Counted from the first letter of the stretch, positions 31,895 through 40,492 are shown. The stretch is 64,000 bases of DNA from Stutzerimonas urumqiensis (GCF_003640395.1 NZ_RBZQ01000004.1:248001-312000); one strand, 5' to 3'. The notes: generated by a model not told the origin, from the sequence alone. Made by a program: numbers and translations.

Positions 31895-32359
31895 ATGTCC
31901 CGCATCGCCTATGTGGATGCCACGCTCCCTGCGCGAAAGCGCATCGCACTGGTCGCCCACGATCACTGCAAGGAGCATCTGCTGGCCTGGGCCGATCGGC
32001 AAAGGGAGCGTCTCGCCCGCCATGAGCTGATCGCGACCGGAACCACCGGAATGCTGCTCGACCACCGCCTCGGGCTTGCGGTCGAGAGTCTGATCAGCGG
32101 GCCGCTCGGTGGCGACCAGCAGATCGGTGCGCGCATCGCGGAGCGACGGATCGACCTGCTGGTGTTTTTCTGGGACCCGTTCGAATCCCAGCCGCACGAC
32201 CCGGACATCAAGGCGCTGCTACGGGTCGCCGCGGTCTGGAACATCCCCGTCGCCAGTAACGAGAGCAGCGCCGATTACCTGCTATCGAGCCCGCTGCTCG
32301 ATCAGGCCCACGCCTGTCGGGTGCCGGATTACGACAGCTACCTGGCCGGGCGCCGCTAG
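31895..32359 (+). CDS. mgsA: Methylglyoxal synthase
   Basis: This 154-residue enzyme converts dihydroxyacetone phosphate to methylglyoxal and phosphate. The motifs LVAHDHCK (active His), ATGTTG (phosphate binding), SGPLGGDQQIGARI (catalytic Asp) and FFWDPFESQPHDPDIKALLR match E. coli MgsA almost throughout. The frame is open from 31703 inside gapA, but the ATG at 31895 follows AAGGAAG. Position 35 bases after gapA suggests co-transcription, giving an overflow route for triose phosphate when the GAPDH step is limited. Confidence 0.96.
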   Translation: MSRIAYVDATLPARKRIALVAHDHCKEHLLAWADRQRERLARHELIATGTTGMLLDHRLGLAVESLISGPLGGDQQIGARIAERRIDLLVFFWDPFESQPHDPDIKALLRVAAVWNIPVASNESSADYLLSSPLLDQAHACRVPDYDSYLAGRR

Positions 32360-32365
32360 CGACGG

Positions 32366-32551
32366 TCAGCGTTTGAAGCGACGGCGCCCGGTGGCCTCCA
32401 GGGCCAGCAGCCGCAAGTCGCACTCGGCCAACAGGGCGCGACGCTCCGGCTTGTCGAGTTTCTTCCAGCGCTTGATCTCGTCTCGCGTGCGACCGCATCC
32501 ACAGCAGACGCCTTCCTCGAATTCGCACACGCTGATGCAGGGACTCCTCAT
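32366..32551 (-). CDS. DUF1289 small cysteine-rich protein
   Basis: This 61-residue protein has the DUF1289 pattern MRSPCISVCEFEEGVCCGCGRT...EIKRWKKL, with five cysteines in the first 19 residues that probably hold a metal ion. No function is established for the family. It is the last gene of the minus-strand group running from the PHP phosphatase to scpB, and lies five bases after scpB. Confidence 0.88.
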   Translation of the reverse strand: MRSPCISVCEFEEGVCCGCGRTRDEIKRWKKLDKPERRALLAECDLRLLALEATGRRRFKR

Positions 32552-32556
32552 CAGGG

Positions 32557-33339
32557 TCAGCTCGTCGAACGATCCGCCACGGAGGCATCCTGACCTTCGT
32601 TCGCGGCGGGTTCTGCTTCGTCGCGCAGATCATCGAAATCCGTCTTGAGGCCTTCTTCCATCGTGTCGAGTTCGGCCAGAAGGCTGCGGAAACTGGTCTG
32701 CTCGCGCGGCGCCTGCGGAGCGTCCTGCTCAAGGTCCGCGCGGGCTTGCAATGCCTCGGGTACCGGGATGTCGTCGTCCTCGGACAGCACGTTGCCCGGT
32801 TCGAGTTCGCGCAGCTCGGCGAGGGGCGGCAGGTCCTCGAGGCTCTTCAGATTGAAGTGATCCAGAAAGGCCTTGGTCGTGGCGAACATGGCCGGACGAC
32901 CGGGAACGTCGCGATGGCCAACCACCCGTATCCAGTCGCGGTCGAGCAAGGTCCGGACGATCTGGCTGTTGACCGCCACGCCACGGATATCCTCGATCTC
33001 GCCCCGCGTGATCGGCTGCCGGTAGGCCACCAGCGCAAGGGTCTCGAGCAATGCGCGCGAGTAGCGCTGCGGCCGCTCCTCCCAGAGACGCCCGACCCAG
33101 GGCGAGAAGCGACCACGCACCTGCAGGCGATAGCCGGACGCGACTTCCTTGAGCTCCACCGCACGCCCCTTGCACGAGCGCTCGAGTTCGGCGAGGGCCT
33201 TCTTCAGCAGCGGCACCGAAGGCCGCTCGTTCTCGTCGAACAGCTCGGCCAGGCGCTCCAGGGACAGCGGTTTGCCTGCCGCCAGCAGCAGGGCTTCGAG
33301 CAGGCAGGCCAGGTCTTTGGGTTCGGAGAGGTTCATCAC
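32557..33339 (-). CDS. scpB: Segregation and condensation protein ScpB
   Basis: This 260-residue protein forms the kleisin complex with ScpA and an SMC protein for chromosome condensation. Two winged-helix domains are visible: LLEALLLAAGKPLSLERLAELFDE near the start and ETLALVAYRQPITRGEIEDIRGVAVNSQIVRTLLDRDWI in the middle. The C-terminal 70 residues are acidic and likely disordered, longer than in Bacillus. It overlaps the scpA stop (ATGA). Confidence 0.94.
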   Translation of the reverse strand: MMNLSEPKDLACLLEALLLAAGKPLSLERLAELFDENERPSVPLLKKALAELERSCKGRAVELKEVASGYRLQVRGRFSPWVGRLWEERPQRYSRALLETLALVAYRQPITRGEIEDIRGVAVNSQIVRTLLDRDWIRVVGHRDVPGRPAMFATTKAFLDHFNLKSLEDLPPLAELRELEPGNVLSEDDDIPVPEALQARADLEQDAPQAPREQTSFRSLLAELDTMEEGLKTDFDDLRDEAEPAANEGQDASVADRSTS

Positions 33340-34166
33340 TCGGCTCGTGCGCGAACGTGGATGGGGGCGAAAGGCTCGTTTTGTACCAGCTCGACCAGCG
33401 ATTCCTTGACCAGTTCGAGCACCGCCATGAAGGTGACGACCACACCCAGCCGGCCTTCGATGACATCGAACAGCTCGACGAACGGGACGAACCCGCCGAG
33501 CTTCAAGCGTTCGAGCACCTGGCTCATGCGTTCGCGGGTCGACAGCGCCTCGCGGGTGATCTGATGGCTTTCGAACAAGTCGGCGCGGCGCAGCACCTCG
33601 GCCATCGACACCAGAAGCTCTTCCAGGCGGACGTCCGGCAGCAGCTTGCGAGCCCTCGCCTCGGGGGCCTCGACCCGCGGCACCAGCAGCTCTCGCCCCA
33701 CCCGCGGCAGCGCGTCGAGGTCTTCGGCCACCGCCTTGTAGCGTTCATATTCCTGCAAGCGGCGAATGAGTTCGGCGCGCGGATCGTCCTCTTCGGCCTC
33801 GACGTCAGCCGAGCGCGGCAACAGCATTCGCGACTTGATCTCGGCCAGCATCGCCGCCATCACCAGGTATTCGGCCGCCAGCTCAAGCCGCACCGATTGC
33901 ATCAGCTCGACGTAGCCCATGTATTGGCGAGTGATCTCGGCAACCGGAATGTCGAGAATGTCGATGTTCTGCTTGCGGATCAGGTACAGCAGCAGGTCCA
34001 GCGGTCCCTCGAAGGCTTCGAGAAAGATCTCCAGCGCATCGGGCGGGATGTAAAGGTCCAACGGCAGTTCGGTGAGCGCCTCGCCATATACCAGCGCCAG
34101 ACGCAGCTGTTCGCCTGGTCCGGCGTTGTCAGCTGAATTGTCGACTGGAGTGGATGACGGTTGCAT
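33336..34166 (-). CDS. scpA: Segregation and condensation protein ScpA (kleisin)
   Basis: This 276-residue kleisin bridges SMC heads. The N-terminal kleisin motif FEGPLDLLLYLIRKQNIDILDIPVAEITRQYMGYVE and the C-terminal winged helix (RLGVVVTFMAVLELVKESLVELVQNEPFAPIHVR) are clear. The first 40 residues are an added low-complexity stretch. Pseudomonads also use MukB-like MksB; which SMC partner acts here cannot be seen from the window. Confidence 0.94.
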   Translation of the reverse strand: MQPSSTPVDNSADNAGPGEQLRLALVYGEALTELPLDLYIPPDALEIFLEAFEGPLDLLLYLIRKQNIDILDIPVAEITRQYMGYVELMQSVRLELAAEYLVMAAMLAEIKSRMLLPRSADVEAEEDDPRAELIRRLQEYERYKAVAEDLDALPRVGRELLVPRVEAPEARARKLLPDVRLEELLVSMAEVLRRADLFESHQITREALSTRERMSQVLERLKLGGFVPFVELFDVIEGRLGVVVTFMAVLELVKESLVELVQNEPFAPIHVRARAE

Positions 34167-34268
34167 GCGGAGCTCACTGATCGAAGAGCGGCCATGTTGC
34201 CACGTCCGGGCGATGAAACCGAAGCCGTCGCGACCGACGCTCCGGCCACTGCCGTCGAACGGCCCGCG

Positions 34269-35483
34269 TCACCGATACTTCAACCCCATGGCCCGGCGCA
34301 CCTCGCCCAGCGTCTCGCGAGCCTCGTCGCGGGCGCGCTCGGCACCTTCGGCCAGGATCGCCCAGACCAGATCGGGATTCCCGGCGTAGTCCTGCGCGCG
34401 CTCGCGGATCGGTGCCAGCTCGGCGTCTATCGCCTCGACCAGCGGAGCCTTGCATTCCAGACAGCCGATCCCGGCGCTTCGGCAGCCCTGCTCGGCCCAT
34501 TGGCACACGTCGGCGGAGGAATAATCGAGGTGCATCTGCCAGACCGGGCAGCGCGTCGGCTCGCCAGGATCGATACGCCGCACCCGCGCAGGATCGGTCG
34601 GCATCTGGCGGATCTTCTCGTTCAGCTCGGTATCGGCGTCCCGAAGGAAGATCGCGTTGCCTTGTGAGCGGGACATCCGCGCACCATCCAGGCCGGCGAC
34701 GCGCGGGCGCTGGGTCAGCAGCGCCTGAGGTTCGGGCAGGACGAGCTTGCCCGCGCCTTCGAGGTAACCGTAGAGACGCTCCTGATCGCCGAGGGTGATG
34801 GTCTGCTGCTCCTTGATCACGGCTCTTGCCGTGTTCAAGGCCTCGACATCGCCCTGCTCCTGATAGGCCCGCCGCAGGTTCACGTAGAGCTTGGACGTCT
34901 TGCGACCCAGGCGCCGGATGGCGGCTTCGGCCTTGAGTTCGAAGTCTTCTTCGCGCCCATACAAATGGTTGAAGCGTCGGGCCGCATCACGCGCGAATTC
35001 GATATGACTGACCTGGTCATCCCCGACCGGCACCAATCCGGCGCGGTAGAGCAGTATGTCCGCCGCCTGCAGCAACGGGTAACCCAGGAAGCCGTAGGTA
35101 TTGAGCTCGCGGCCGCCCTCCAGCCGCTGGGCCTCTTTGAACGAGGGCACGCGTTCGAGCCAGGCGGTCGGGCAGATCATCGATAGCAGCAGGTGCATTT
35201 CAGCGTGCTCGGGCACCTGCGACTGGATGAACAGCGCCGACGAACTCGGGCTGACGCCCACCGCCAGCCAGTCCACCACCATGTCCATCACATGGTTCGC
35301 GATGCCGTCGGCCGATGCGTAATCGGTGCTGAGCGCATGCCAGTCGGCAATGAAGAAATAGCAGTCGTACTCATGTTGGAGGCGCGTCCAGTTGCGCAAC
35401 ACCCCATGCAGGTGACCAAGGTGCAATCGCCCGGTGGGGCGCATTCCGGAAACGACCCTTCGCTGCGAATCGAGCGCGCTCAA
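34269..35483 (-). CDS. trpS: Tryptophanyl-tRNA synthetase, long form with four-cysteine motif
   Basis: This 404-residue class I synthetase charges tRNA-Trp. The HIGH box is HLGH (21-24); the KMSKS loop reads RMSRS (269-273). Compared with the 330-residue standard enzyme it has an insertion between the Rossmann halves and a C-terminal cysteine set C312, C334, C341, C344 (C-x21-C-x6-C-x2-C). The Thermotoga maritima TrpRS uses C-x22-C-x6-C-x2-C to bind a [4Fe-4S] cluster at the anticodon-binding side, so a cluster or metal is likely here. It is followed by scpA after 102 bases. Confidence 0.95.
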   Translation of the reverse strand: MSALDSQRRVVSGMRPTGRLHLGHLHGVLRNWTRLQHEYDCYFFIADWHALSTDYASADGIANHVMDMVVDWLAVGVSPSSSALFIQSQVPEHAEMHLLLSMICPTAWLERVPSFKEAQRLEGGRELNTYGFLGYPLLQAADILLYRAGLVPVGDDQVSHIEFARDAARRFNHLYGREEDFELKAEAAIRRLGRKTSKLYVNLRRAYQEQGDVEALNTARAVIKEQQTITLGDQERLYGYLEGAGKLVLPEPQALLTQRPRVAGLDGARMSRSQGNAIFLRDADTELNEKIRQMPTDPARVRRIDPGEPTRCPVWQMHLDYSSADVCQWAEQGCRSAGIGCLECKAPLVEAIDAELAPIRERAQDYAGNPDLVWAILAEGAERARDEARETLGEVRRAMGLKYR

Positions 35484-35515
35484 AACAGGTTCCTTGTGTG
35501 TTGAAACGTACGGCG

Positions 35516-36145
35516 TCAGGCCTGATCGAGGAACGGCGCGGGGTCTCCGCAGCCCGTCCTGAGGACCTCGGGCCGGCCATCGACGAGGCTGATCACCGTC
35601 GAGGCTTCGAGCCCACCGTAACCGCCGTCGATGATCAAGTCGACCTGATGTTCAAGCACCGGGCGCATGTCGTAGGGATCGCTCATCGGCAGGTCCTCGC
35701 CCGGCAGGATGAGGCTCGCCGTCATCATCGGCTCGCCCAGCTCGCTCAACAGCGCCTGTGCGATCGGCGCTCCCGGGACACGCAGACCAATGGTCCGGCG
35801 CTTCGGGTGCATGAGGATCCGCGGCACCTCGCGCGTGGCATCGAGAATGAACGTGTAAGGCCCCGGCACATGCGCCTTGAGCAGCCGAAAGGCGGTGGTA
35901 TCGACTTTCGCGAACAGCCCGAGCTGGGAAAGATCGCAGCAGGCCAGCGTGAAGTTGTGCTTGTCGTCGAGGCGGCGCAGCCGCCGAATGCGCTCGACGC
36001 CGGTCTTGTTGCCCATCGCACAGCCCAGCGCATAGGACGAGTCGGTGGGATACACGATGACGCCGCCGCCACGCAGGATATCCACCGCCTGCTTGATCAG
36101 GCGCGGCTGGGGGTTTTCAGGATGAATCTGGAAGAACTGGCTCAT
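35516..36145 (-). CDS. yciO: Sua5/YciO/YrdC-family protein (YciO-like)
   Basis: This 209-residue YrdC-fold protein shows the family start IKQAVDILRGGGVIVYPTDSSYALGCAMGNK, a CCDLSQLG region and GPYTFILDATREVPRI. YrdC/Sua5 makes threonylcarbamoyl-AMP for t6A37 of tRNA. The YciO branch is related but its role is less certain, and E. coli YciO does not replace YrdC. Neighbours rnm/yciV and yciI match the E. coli yci region. Its start overlaps the upstream PHP gene stop by four bases. Confidence 0.88.
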   Translation of the reverse strand: MSQFFQIHPENPQPRLIKQAVDILRGGGVIVYPTDSSYALGCAMGNKTGVERIRRLRRLDDKHNFTLACCDLSQLGLFAKVDTTAFRLLKAHVPGPYTFILDATREVPRILMHPKRRTIGLRVPGAPIAQALLSELGEPMMTASLILPGEDLPMSDPYDMRPVLEHQVDLIIDGGYGGLEASTVISLVDGRPEVLRTGCGDPAPFLDQA

Positions 36146-37017
36146 ACGGGCTCCTGCTCGGCGCTCCTTGAAAGCGGGTGGCCAAAATGCCGCCAGAGCG
36201 GCAACAGATCGCCGGGCAGCGCCCGGTAGAGACCGAGCTCCGACCAGTCGCCCGGGGCATGGAAGTCGCTACCGACGCTCGCCATCAAGCCGAACTCGCG
36301 CGCAAGCGTCGCGAGGCTGCCGACCTGTTCGGCCGGCTGCATGCCGTTCACCACTTCCAGGGCATGGCCGCCGGCCGCGGCGAAATCGGCAATCAGGCGA
36401 CGGCGCTTGCTGCGCGTGAAGTCGTATTGCCAAGGATGCGCCAGGCTGATCCAGGCGCCGGCCTCGCGCAGGACGCGCACCGTGTCGGCGAGGCTCGGCC
36501 AGTGCTGTTTGACGTCGCCGAGCTTTCCCGAACCCAGCCACTTGGAGAAGGCTTCGGCCCGGTCACGCACATGCCCCGCGCGGACGAGGAATTCGGCAAA
36601 GTGCGGCCGTGCCGGCGCGTTGCCGCTCTCTCCCTGTGCTTGCTGAATGGCCCGCGCGCCATCGAACGCACCCGGCATGCCCTTGGCGGCCAGGCGCTCG
36701 CCGATCAGAGCGGCCCGCTCCCAGCGCCCCTGGTGCAGCGCATCGATGGCCGCGCGCAGCGAGGGGGAATCGACCTGGAAGTCATAGCCGAGCACATGGA
36801 TCGTTGCACCGCCCCACAGGCAGGACAGCTCGATGCCGTTGATCAGCGTCATGCCTCGCTCTGCCGCCGCCGCGTGCGCAGCGGGCAGGCCGTCGAGCGT
36901 ATCGTGATCGGTGAGCGCCAGGACGGTGATGCCGCGGGCGCAGGCACGCTCGATCAATGCATCCGGTGCCAGGGCTCCGTCCGACGCGGTGCTATGGCAG
37001 TGCAGGTCGATAGTCAT
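36142..37017 (-). CDS. rnm: PHP-domain nuclease/phosphatase RNase AM (YciV)
   Basis: This 291-residue PHP protein opens with IDLHCHSTASDGALAP and has LALTDHDTLDGLPAA, NGIELSC, SLAHPWQYD and GSDFHAPGDWSELG, which provide the metal-binding histidines and aspartates. The E. coli homologue trims 5' ends of rRNA precursors and also acts on 3',5'-nucleotide bisphosphates. The frame is open to 37092, but the ATG at 37017 gives the typical start. It heads the minus-strand set with yciO, trpS, scpA and scpB. Confidence 0.9.
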   Translation of the reverse strand: MTIDLHCHSTASDGALAPDALIERACARGITVLALTDHDTLDGLPAAHAAAAERGMTLINGIELSCLWGGATIHVLGYDFQVDSPSLRAAIDALHQGRWERAALIGERLAAKGMPGAFDGARAIQQAQGESGNAPARPHFAEFLVRAGHVRDRAEAFSKWLGSGKLGDVKQHWPSLADTVRVLREAGAWISLAHPWQYDFTRSKRRRLIADFAAAGGHALEVVNGMQPAEQVGSLATLAREFGLMASVGSDFHAPGDWSELGLYRALPGDLLPLWRHFGHPLSRSAEQEPV

Positions 37018-37197
37018 GCCCAAAGGTATCTCCGAATTCGATTCTTTAAAGACCATGCAGGCGCCAACCGGTGCCGCGATCGTCGCTCGCAAGGGCTGCT
37101 ATTATGCCGGGCGTTTGTCCGCCGCGGCGTCCCCTGCGGGAAACCACCCCGCATCTGACGCCAGCCACCGATTCGCTCTGACAGAAGGATGCAGACC

Positions 37198-37497
37198 ATG
37201 CTGTACGCCATCATCGCCACCGACGCACCCGGCTCCCTCGAACAACGCCTGGCCGCCCGCCCTGCGCACCTGGCCCGCCTCGAAGCGCTGAAGGACGATG
37301 GCCGACTGGTACTCGCCGGGCCGCACCCGGCGGTGGACAGCAACGATCCGGGCGCTGCGGGCTTCACCGGTAGCCTCGTGGTCGCCGAATTCGAGTCGCT
37401 CGAAGTCGCTCAGCAGTGGGCCTCGGAAGACCCCTACAAGGCGGCGGGCGTCTACGTCGACGTGATCGTCAAACCCTTCAAGAAAGTCCTGCCCTGA
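37198..37497 (+). CDS. yciI: YciI family protein
   Basis: This 99-residue ferredoxin-like fold protein has [30 protein letters not shown] and the conserved His-Asp region [10 protein letters not shown]. YciI proteins form dimers with a His/Asp pocket of unknown reaction. An in-frame ATG at 37189 precedes it, but the family begins at MLYAI. It is divergent from the PHP gene. A GC-rich imperfect hairpin (37498-37528) without T-run follows the stop. Confidence 0.92.
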   Translation: MLYAIIATDAPGSLEQRLAARPAHLARLEALKDDGRLVLAGPHPAVDSNDPGAAGFTGSLVVAEFESLEVAQQWASEDPYKAAGVYVDVIVKPFKKVLP

Positions 37498-37560
37498 CAG
37501 CCGCACCGGCAGCCCCTCCGGGCGGCTGAACCGCGCCGTACCTGGAAAAAGGAGTTCCAC

Positions 37561-37935
37561 ATGCGCATCGGCTCACTCATGTTGCTGCTCGCCTTCGCGA
37601 CGCCCACCGCGGCGTTATTCGCCCAGACACCTGCCACGCCTCCTGGTTTACCGACGCAGCAGACGACCACCCTGGCGTCACAGCGGCCAGCCCACACAAC
37701 GCAGGCGGCACCAAGCCTGTCGCTGCCGGTCGATGCGGAGCGCGTCGTTCGGTTGGAAAAGGAGAACGCCCAGCTCCGGCAACGGCTGGCGCAGGCGGAG
37801 GCCGCGGTTACACCGCCGATGTTCGATGAACGGCAACGATGGTTCGTGATCGGGGGCGTCCTGGCACTGGTGTGCTTCATTCTGGGCACCGTGAATGGCC
37901 GCGGGCGCCGTCGGCGGATGCTGTGGTTGAACTGA
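37561..37935 (+). CDS. Small membrane-anchored coiled-coil protein
   Basis: This 124-residue protein has a signal peptide or first membrane helix (MRIGSLMLLLAFATPTAALFAQ), a Pro/Thr-rich segment, a short coiled coil (AERVVRLEKENAQLRQRLAQAEAA, about residues 58-81), one membrane helix (WFVIGGVLALVCFILGTV) and a basic tail RGRRRRMLWLN. The layout is like the SH3-domain protein YgiM/TIGR04211 without its SH3 part. Function is unknown. It ends one base before the response regulator start. Confidence 0.75.
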   Translation: MRIGSLMLLLAFATPTAALFAQTPATPPGLPTQQTTTLASQRPAHTTQAAPSLSLPVDAERVVRLEKENAQLRQRLAQAEAAVTPPMFDERQRWFVIGGVLALVCFILGTVNGRGRRRRMLWLN

Positions 37936-37936
37936 A

Positions 37937-38614
37937 ATGACCGATCTGTTGCTCATCGACGATGACCAGGAACTCTGCGACCTGCTGGTGAGCTGGCTGT
38001 CGCAGGAAGGCTTCCAGGCGACGGCCCGCCACGATGGCGAAAGCGCGCGCGCCTACCTGGCCGGGCATCAGCCTGCCGCGGTGGTGCTCGACGTGATGCT
38101 GCCCGACGGCAGCGGGCTGGAATTGCTCAAGCAGCTGCGCACCGACCATCCCGACCTGCCGGTGCTCATGCTGTCGGCGCGCGGCGAACCCCTGGATCGC
38201 ATCATCGGCCTGGAACTCGGCGCGGACGATTACGTCGCCAAGCCCTGCGACCCCAGGGAGCTGACAGCGCGGCTGCGGGCCATCCTGCGCCGCGCACAAC
38301 CCGTGGCGGCACCCAATCAGCTCGCGAGTGGCGACCTGAGCTACAGCCCGGCGCGCGGTATCGCCACGCTGGGTGAACAGGAAGTAGCGCTGACCCTGTC
38401 AGAGGGCCGGATACTCGAAGCCCTGCTGGCCCAACCCGGCGAGCCTGTGGGCAAGCAGGCGCTGGCACAGGCCGCCCTCGGCCGCAAGCTGACGCTCTAC
38501 GACCGCAGCCTGGACATGCACGTCAGCAACCTGCGCCGCAAACTCGGCCCCCATGCCGATGGCCGCCCTCGAATCGTGGCGCTGCGCAGCCGCGGCTACC
38601 TGTACGCCCCCTGA
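37937..38614 (+). CDS. cpxR: CpxR-like response regulator (OmpR family)
   Basis: This 225-residue regulator has a receiver domain with acidic pocket D8-D9, phosphoacceptor D52 (VVLDVMLPDGSG) and K102 (VAKPCDP). The C-terminal winged helix is of OmpR/PhoB type (LYDRSLDMHVSNLRRKLGPH...RSRGYLYAP). It lies with a CpxP-like gene and a CpxA-like kinase, the order I recall for the P. aeruginosa Cpx system. A direct repeat of TTTAC follows the stop, matching its expected target. Confidence 0.9.
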   Translation: MTDLLLIDDDQELCDLLVSWLSQEGFQATARHDGESARAYLAGHQPAAVVLDVMLPDGSGLELLKQLRTDHPDLPVLMLSARGEPLDRIIGLELGADDYVAKPCDPRELTARLRAILRRAQPVAAPNQLASGDLSYSPARGIATLGEQEVALTLSEGRILEALLAQPGEPVGKQALAQAALGRKLTLYDRSLDMHVSNLRRKLGPHADGRPRIVALRSRGYLYAP

Positions 38615-38615
38615 C

Positions 38616-38631
38616 TTTACCCAGCCTTTAC
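38616..38631 (-). promoter_or_regulatory. CpxR box before the cpxP-like gene
   Basis: TTTAC-N6-TTTAC on the plus strand, read as GTAAA-N6-GTAAA on the minus strand, fits the known CpxR consensus GTAAA-N(4-8)-GTAAA. It starts immediately after the cpxR stop and about 107 bases before the cpxP-like start, and predicts activation of cpxP-cpxA by CpxR. Confidence 0.7.
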
Positions 38632-38737
38632 GGACGGCTGACTTCACCTGACGAGCCGCGCCCTAGACTGGCGCTGTCCGGTCAAGGCAAGCAGGTGCCG
38701 TCTGGCACTGGCCGCCGGCAGTCATAGGAGACCCATC

Positions 38738-39127
38738 ATGCGCAAGACCCTGATCGCCCTCGTGTTCACCGCAGCGCTGCCCGGCCTGGCGATGGCCATG
38801 CCCGACGGCGAAGGCGGACGGCACCACGGCAAGCACGACATGCACCCCCCCTTCAAGGAGCTCGACCTGACCAAGGAGCAACGCAAGGAGATGCGTGAGC
38901 TCATGGGCAAGCAGTGGCAGGCCCATCGCGACATCGTCCAGCGCTACCTGGATAAGCTGCCCGAAGCCGAGCGCAAGGCCATGCAGGACGAACTGACCGC
39001 CAGCCGCCAGTCGACCCACGAGGCAATTCGGGCCTTGATGAAGCCCGAGCAGGTCGAGAAATTCGACAAGCTCCACGCCGAAATGAAAGCCAAGCGCGCC
39101 GAACAGCTGGCAGACAAGACCGAATGA
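38738..39127 (+). CDS. cpxP: Spy/CpxP family periplasmic protein
   Basis: This 129-residue exported protein has a signal peptide (MRKTLIALVFTAALPGLAMA), a His/Lys-rich N-terminal stretch (GRHHGKHDMHPP) that may bind metal, and a helical body with one LTxxQ-like motif (LDLTKEQRKEMRELM). Family members are chaperones that inhibit the CpxA sensor. Only one clear repeat of the usual pair is present. It lies between a CpxR-like regulator and a CpxA-like kinase. Confidence 0.87.
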   Translation: MRKTLIALVFTAALPGLAMAMPDGEGGRHHGKHDMHPPFKELDLTKEQRKEMRELMGKQWQAHRDIVQRYLDKLPEAERKAMQDELTASRQSTHEAIRALMKPEQVEKFDKLHAEMKAKRAEQLADKTE

Positions 39128-39132
39128 TGATG

Positions 39133-39161
39133 CGACGTCCGCCCGCACCGGGCGGACGTCG
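39133..39161 (+). promoter_or_regulatory. Perfect intercistronic hairpin between cpxP and cpxA
   Basis: A perfect 12-base stem CGACGTCCGCCC/GGGCGGACGTCG with loop GCACC lies between the cpxP stop and the cpxA start. No T-run follows, so it is more likely an RNA processing or stability element, or a leaky attenuator, than a full terminator. Confidence 0.65.
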
Positions 39162-39175
39162 AAGCGGGAGGCTGC

Positions 39176-40492
39176 GTGCGCTCACTTTTCTGGCGAATCT
39201 TCGCGACGTTCTGGCTGGCGATCGCCCTCGTGGCGGCGCTGGCCATCCTGCTTGGGCGCGCCCTAAACCAGGACGCCTGGATTCTCAGCCGCCATCCCGC
39301 CATCCGGGATCTTGCCGAGAACTGGACGCTGCTCTACGAGCGCGAAGGGCCGATCGTTGCCCAGCGCGCCCTCGAAATCCACCGGCGCACCCAGCACATC
39401 GACGTGCAGGTGCTGGGCGAGAACGGCCTGCCGGTCGTGCGCGGCACCTTCCCGCCGCGCGCCGCGGTGTACGAAGCGCGCGAACGCAACGCCCGGCGCC
39501 TGCCGTGGCGTCGTATCACCGCCGACTACACCAGCCCCGAAACGGGCGAAACCTACCTGTTCATCTACCGCATCCCGCTGCCTGAACTTCAAGCCTGGCA
39601 CCGCGGCAGCCTGTTGTGGCCGCTGAGTGCGCTGGGGATCGCCTTGATCGTCCTGACGGGCTTCAGCCTGCTTCTGACGCTGTCGATCACCCGCCCGCTC
39701 GACCGTCTGCGCAAGGCCGTCCACGACCTGGGTCAAACCAGCTACCAGCAGGATTCGCTCGCACGGCTATCCAAGCGAGGCGACGAGCTGGGCGTTCTGG
39801 CGCGGGACTTCAATCGGATGGGCGCGCGCCTGCAAGGGTTGATCGGCAGCCAGCGACAACTGCTGCGCGACGTTTCGCACGAACTGCGCTCGCCACTGGC
39901 ACGCCTGCGCGTGGCGCTGGCGCTGGCCGAACGTGCCACACCGACCGAGCGAGAGGTCATCTGGCCGCGTCTGGCGCGCGAATGCGATCGCCTCGAAGCG
40001 CTGATCAGCGAGATCCTCGAACTGGCGCGGCTGGACGCCGACCCCGGCCCGCCGCGGCCGGTGCCGCTGGCCGATCTGCTCGCCTCGCTCACCGAACACG
40101 CGCAGTTCTACCGACCGGATCAGCTTCTCGACGTGAATGCCGAGCCGGGCCTCAGCCTCGACGGCTGGCCCGAGATGATCGAGCGCGCGATCGACAACCT
40201 ACTGCGCAATGCGCTGCGCTTCAATCCGGTCGGCCAGCCGGTTGTGATCGAGGCGCAGCGTTCAGGGGAACGAATTCGCCTCAGCGTACGCGATCACGGC
40301 CCCGGCGCTCGGGATGAAGACCTGCCCAGGCTGGGTGAGCCCTTTTATCGCGCGGCGGGCCAATCCGAACCGGGGCATGGTCTGGGACTGGCCATCGCGC
40401 GCCGGGCAGCGGAACGGCATGGCGGCGAGCTGCACCTGGCCAACCACCCGGACGGCGGTTTCGTCGCAACGCTGCTGCTGCCGGCCGCTTGA
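39176..40492 (+). CDS. cpxA: CpxA-like sensor histidine kinase
   Basis: This 438-residue kinase starts at GTG and has two membrane helices (about 7-27 and 145-170) that flank a periplasmic domain of about 115 residues. A HAMP domain follows (TRPLDRLRKAVHDLG), then the H-box with H235 (DVSHELRSPLARLR), N-box (DNLLRNALRFNPV) and G boxes (DHGPGARDEDL, GHGLGLAIARRAAERHGG). It is the partner of the regulator at 37.9 kb and senses envelope stress by analogy to CpxA. Confidence 0.9.
   Translation: MRSLFWRIFATFWLAIALVAALAILLGRALNQDAWILSRHPAIRDLAENWTLLYEREGPIVAQRALEIHRRTQHIDVQVLGENGLPVVRGTFPPRAAVYEARERNARRLPWRRITADYTSPETGETYLFIYRIPLPELQAWHRGSLLWPLSALGIALIVLTGFSLLLTLSITRPLDRLRKAVHDLGQTSYQQDSLARLSKRGDELGVLARDFNRMGARLQGLIGSQRQLLRDVSHELRSPLARLRVALALAERATPTEREVIWPRLARECDRLEALISEILELARLDADPGPPRPVPLADLLASLTEHAQFYRPDQLLDVNAEPGLSLDGWPEMIERAIDNLLRNALRFNPVGQPVVIEAQRSGERIRLSVRDHGPGARDEDLPRLGEPFYRAAGQSEPGHGLGLAIARRAAERHGGELHLANHPDGGFVATLLLPAA

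Noticed and set aside
39133-39161. Rho-independent terminator between cpxP and cpxA
   Set aside because: The stem is perfect, but no T-run follows on either strand, so it was kept only as an RNA structure.
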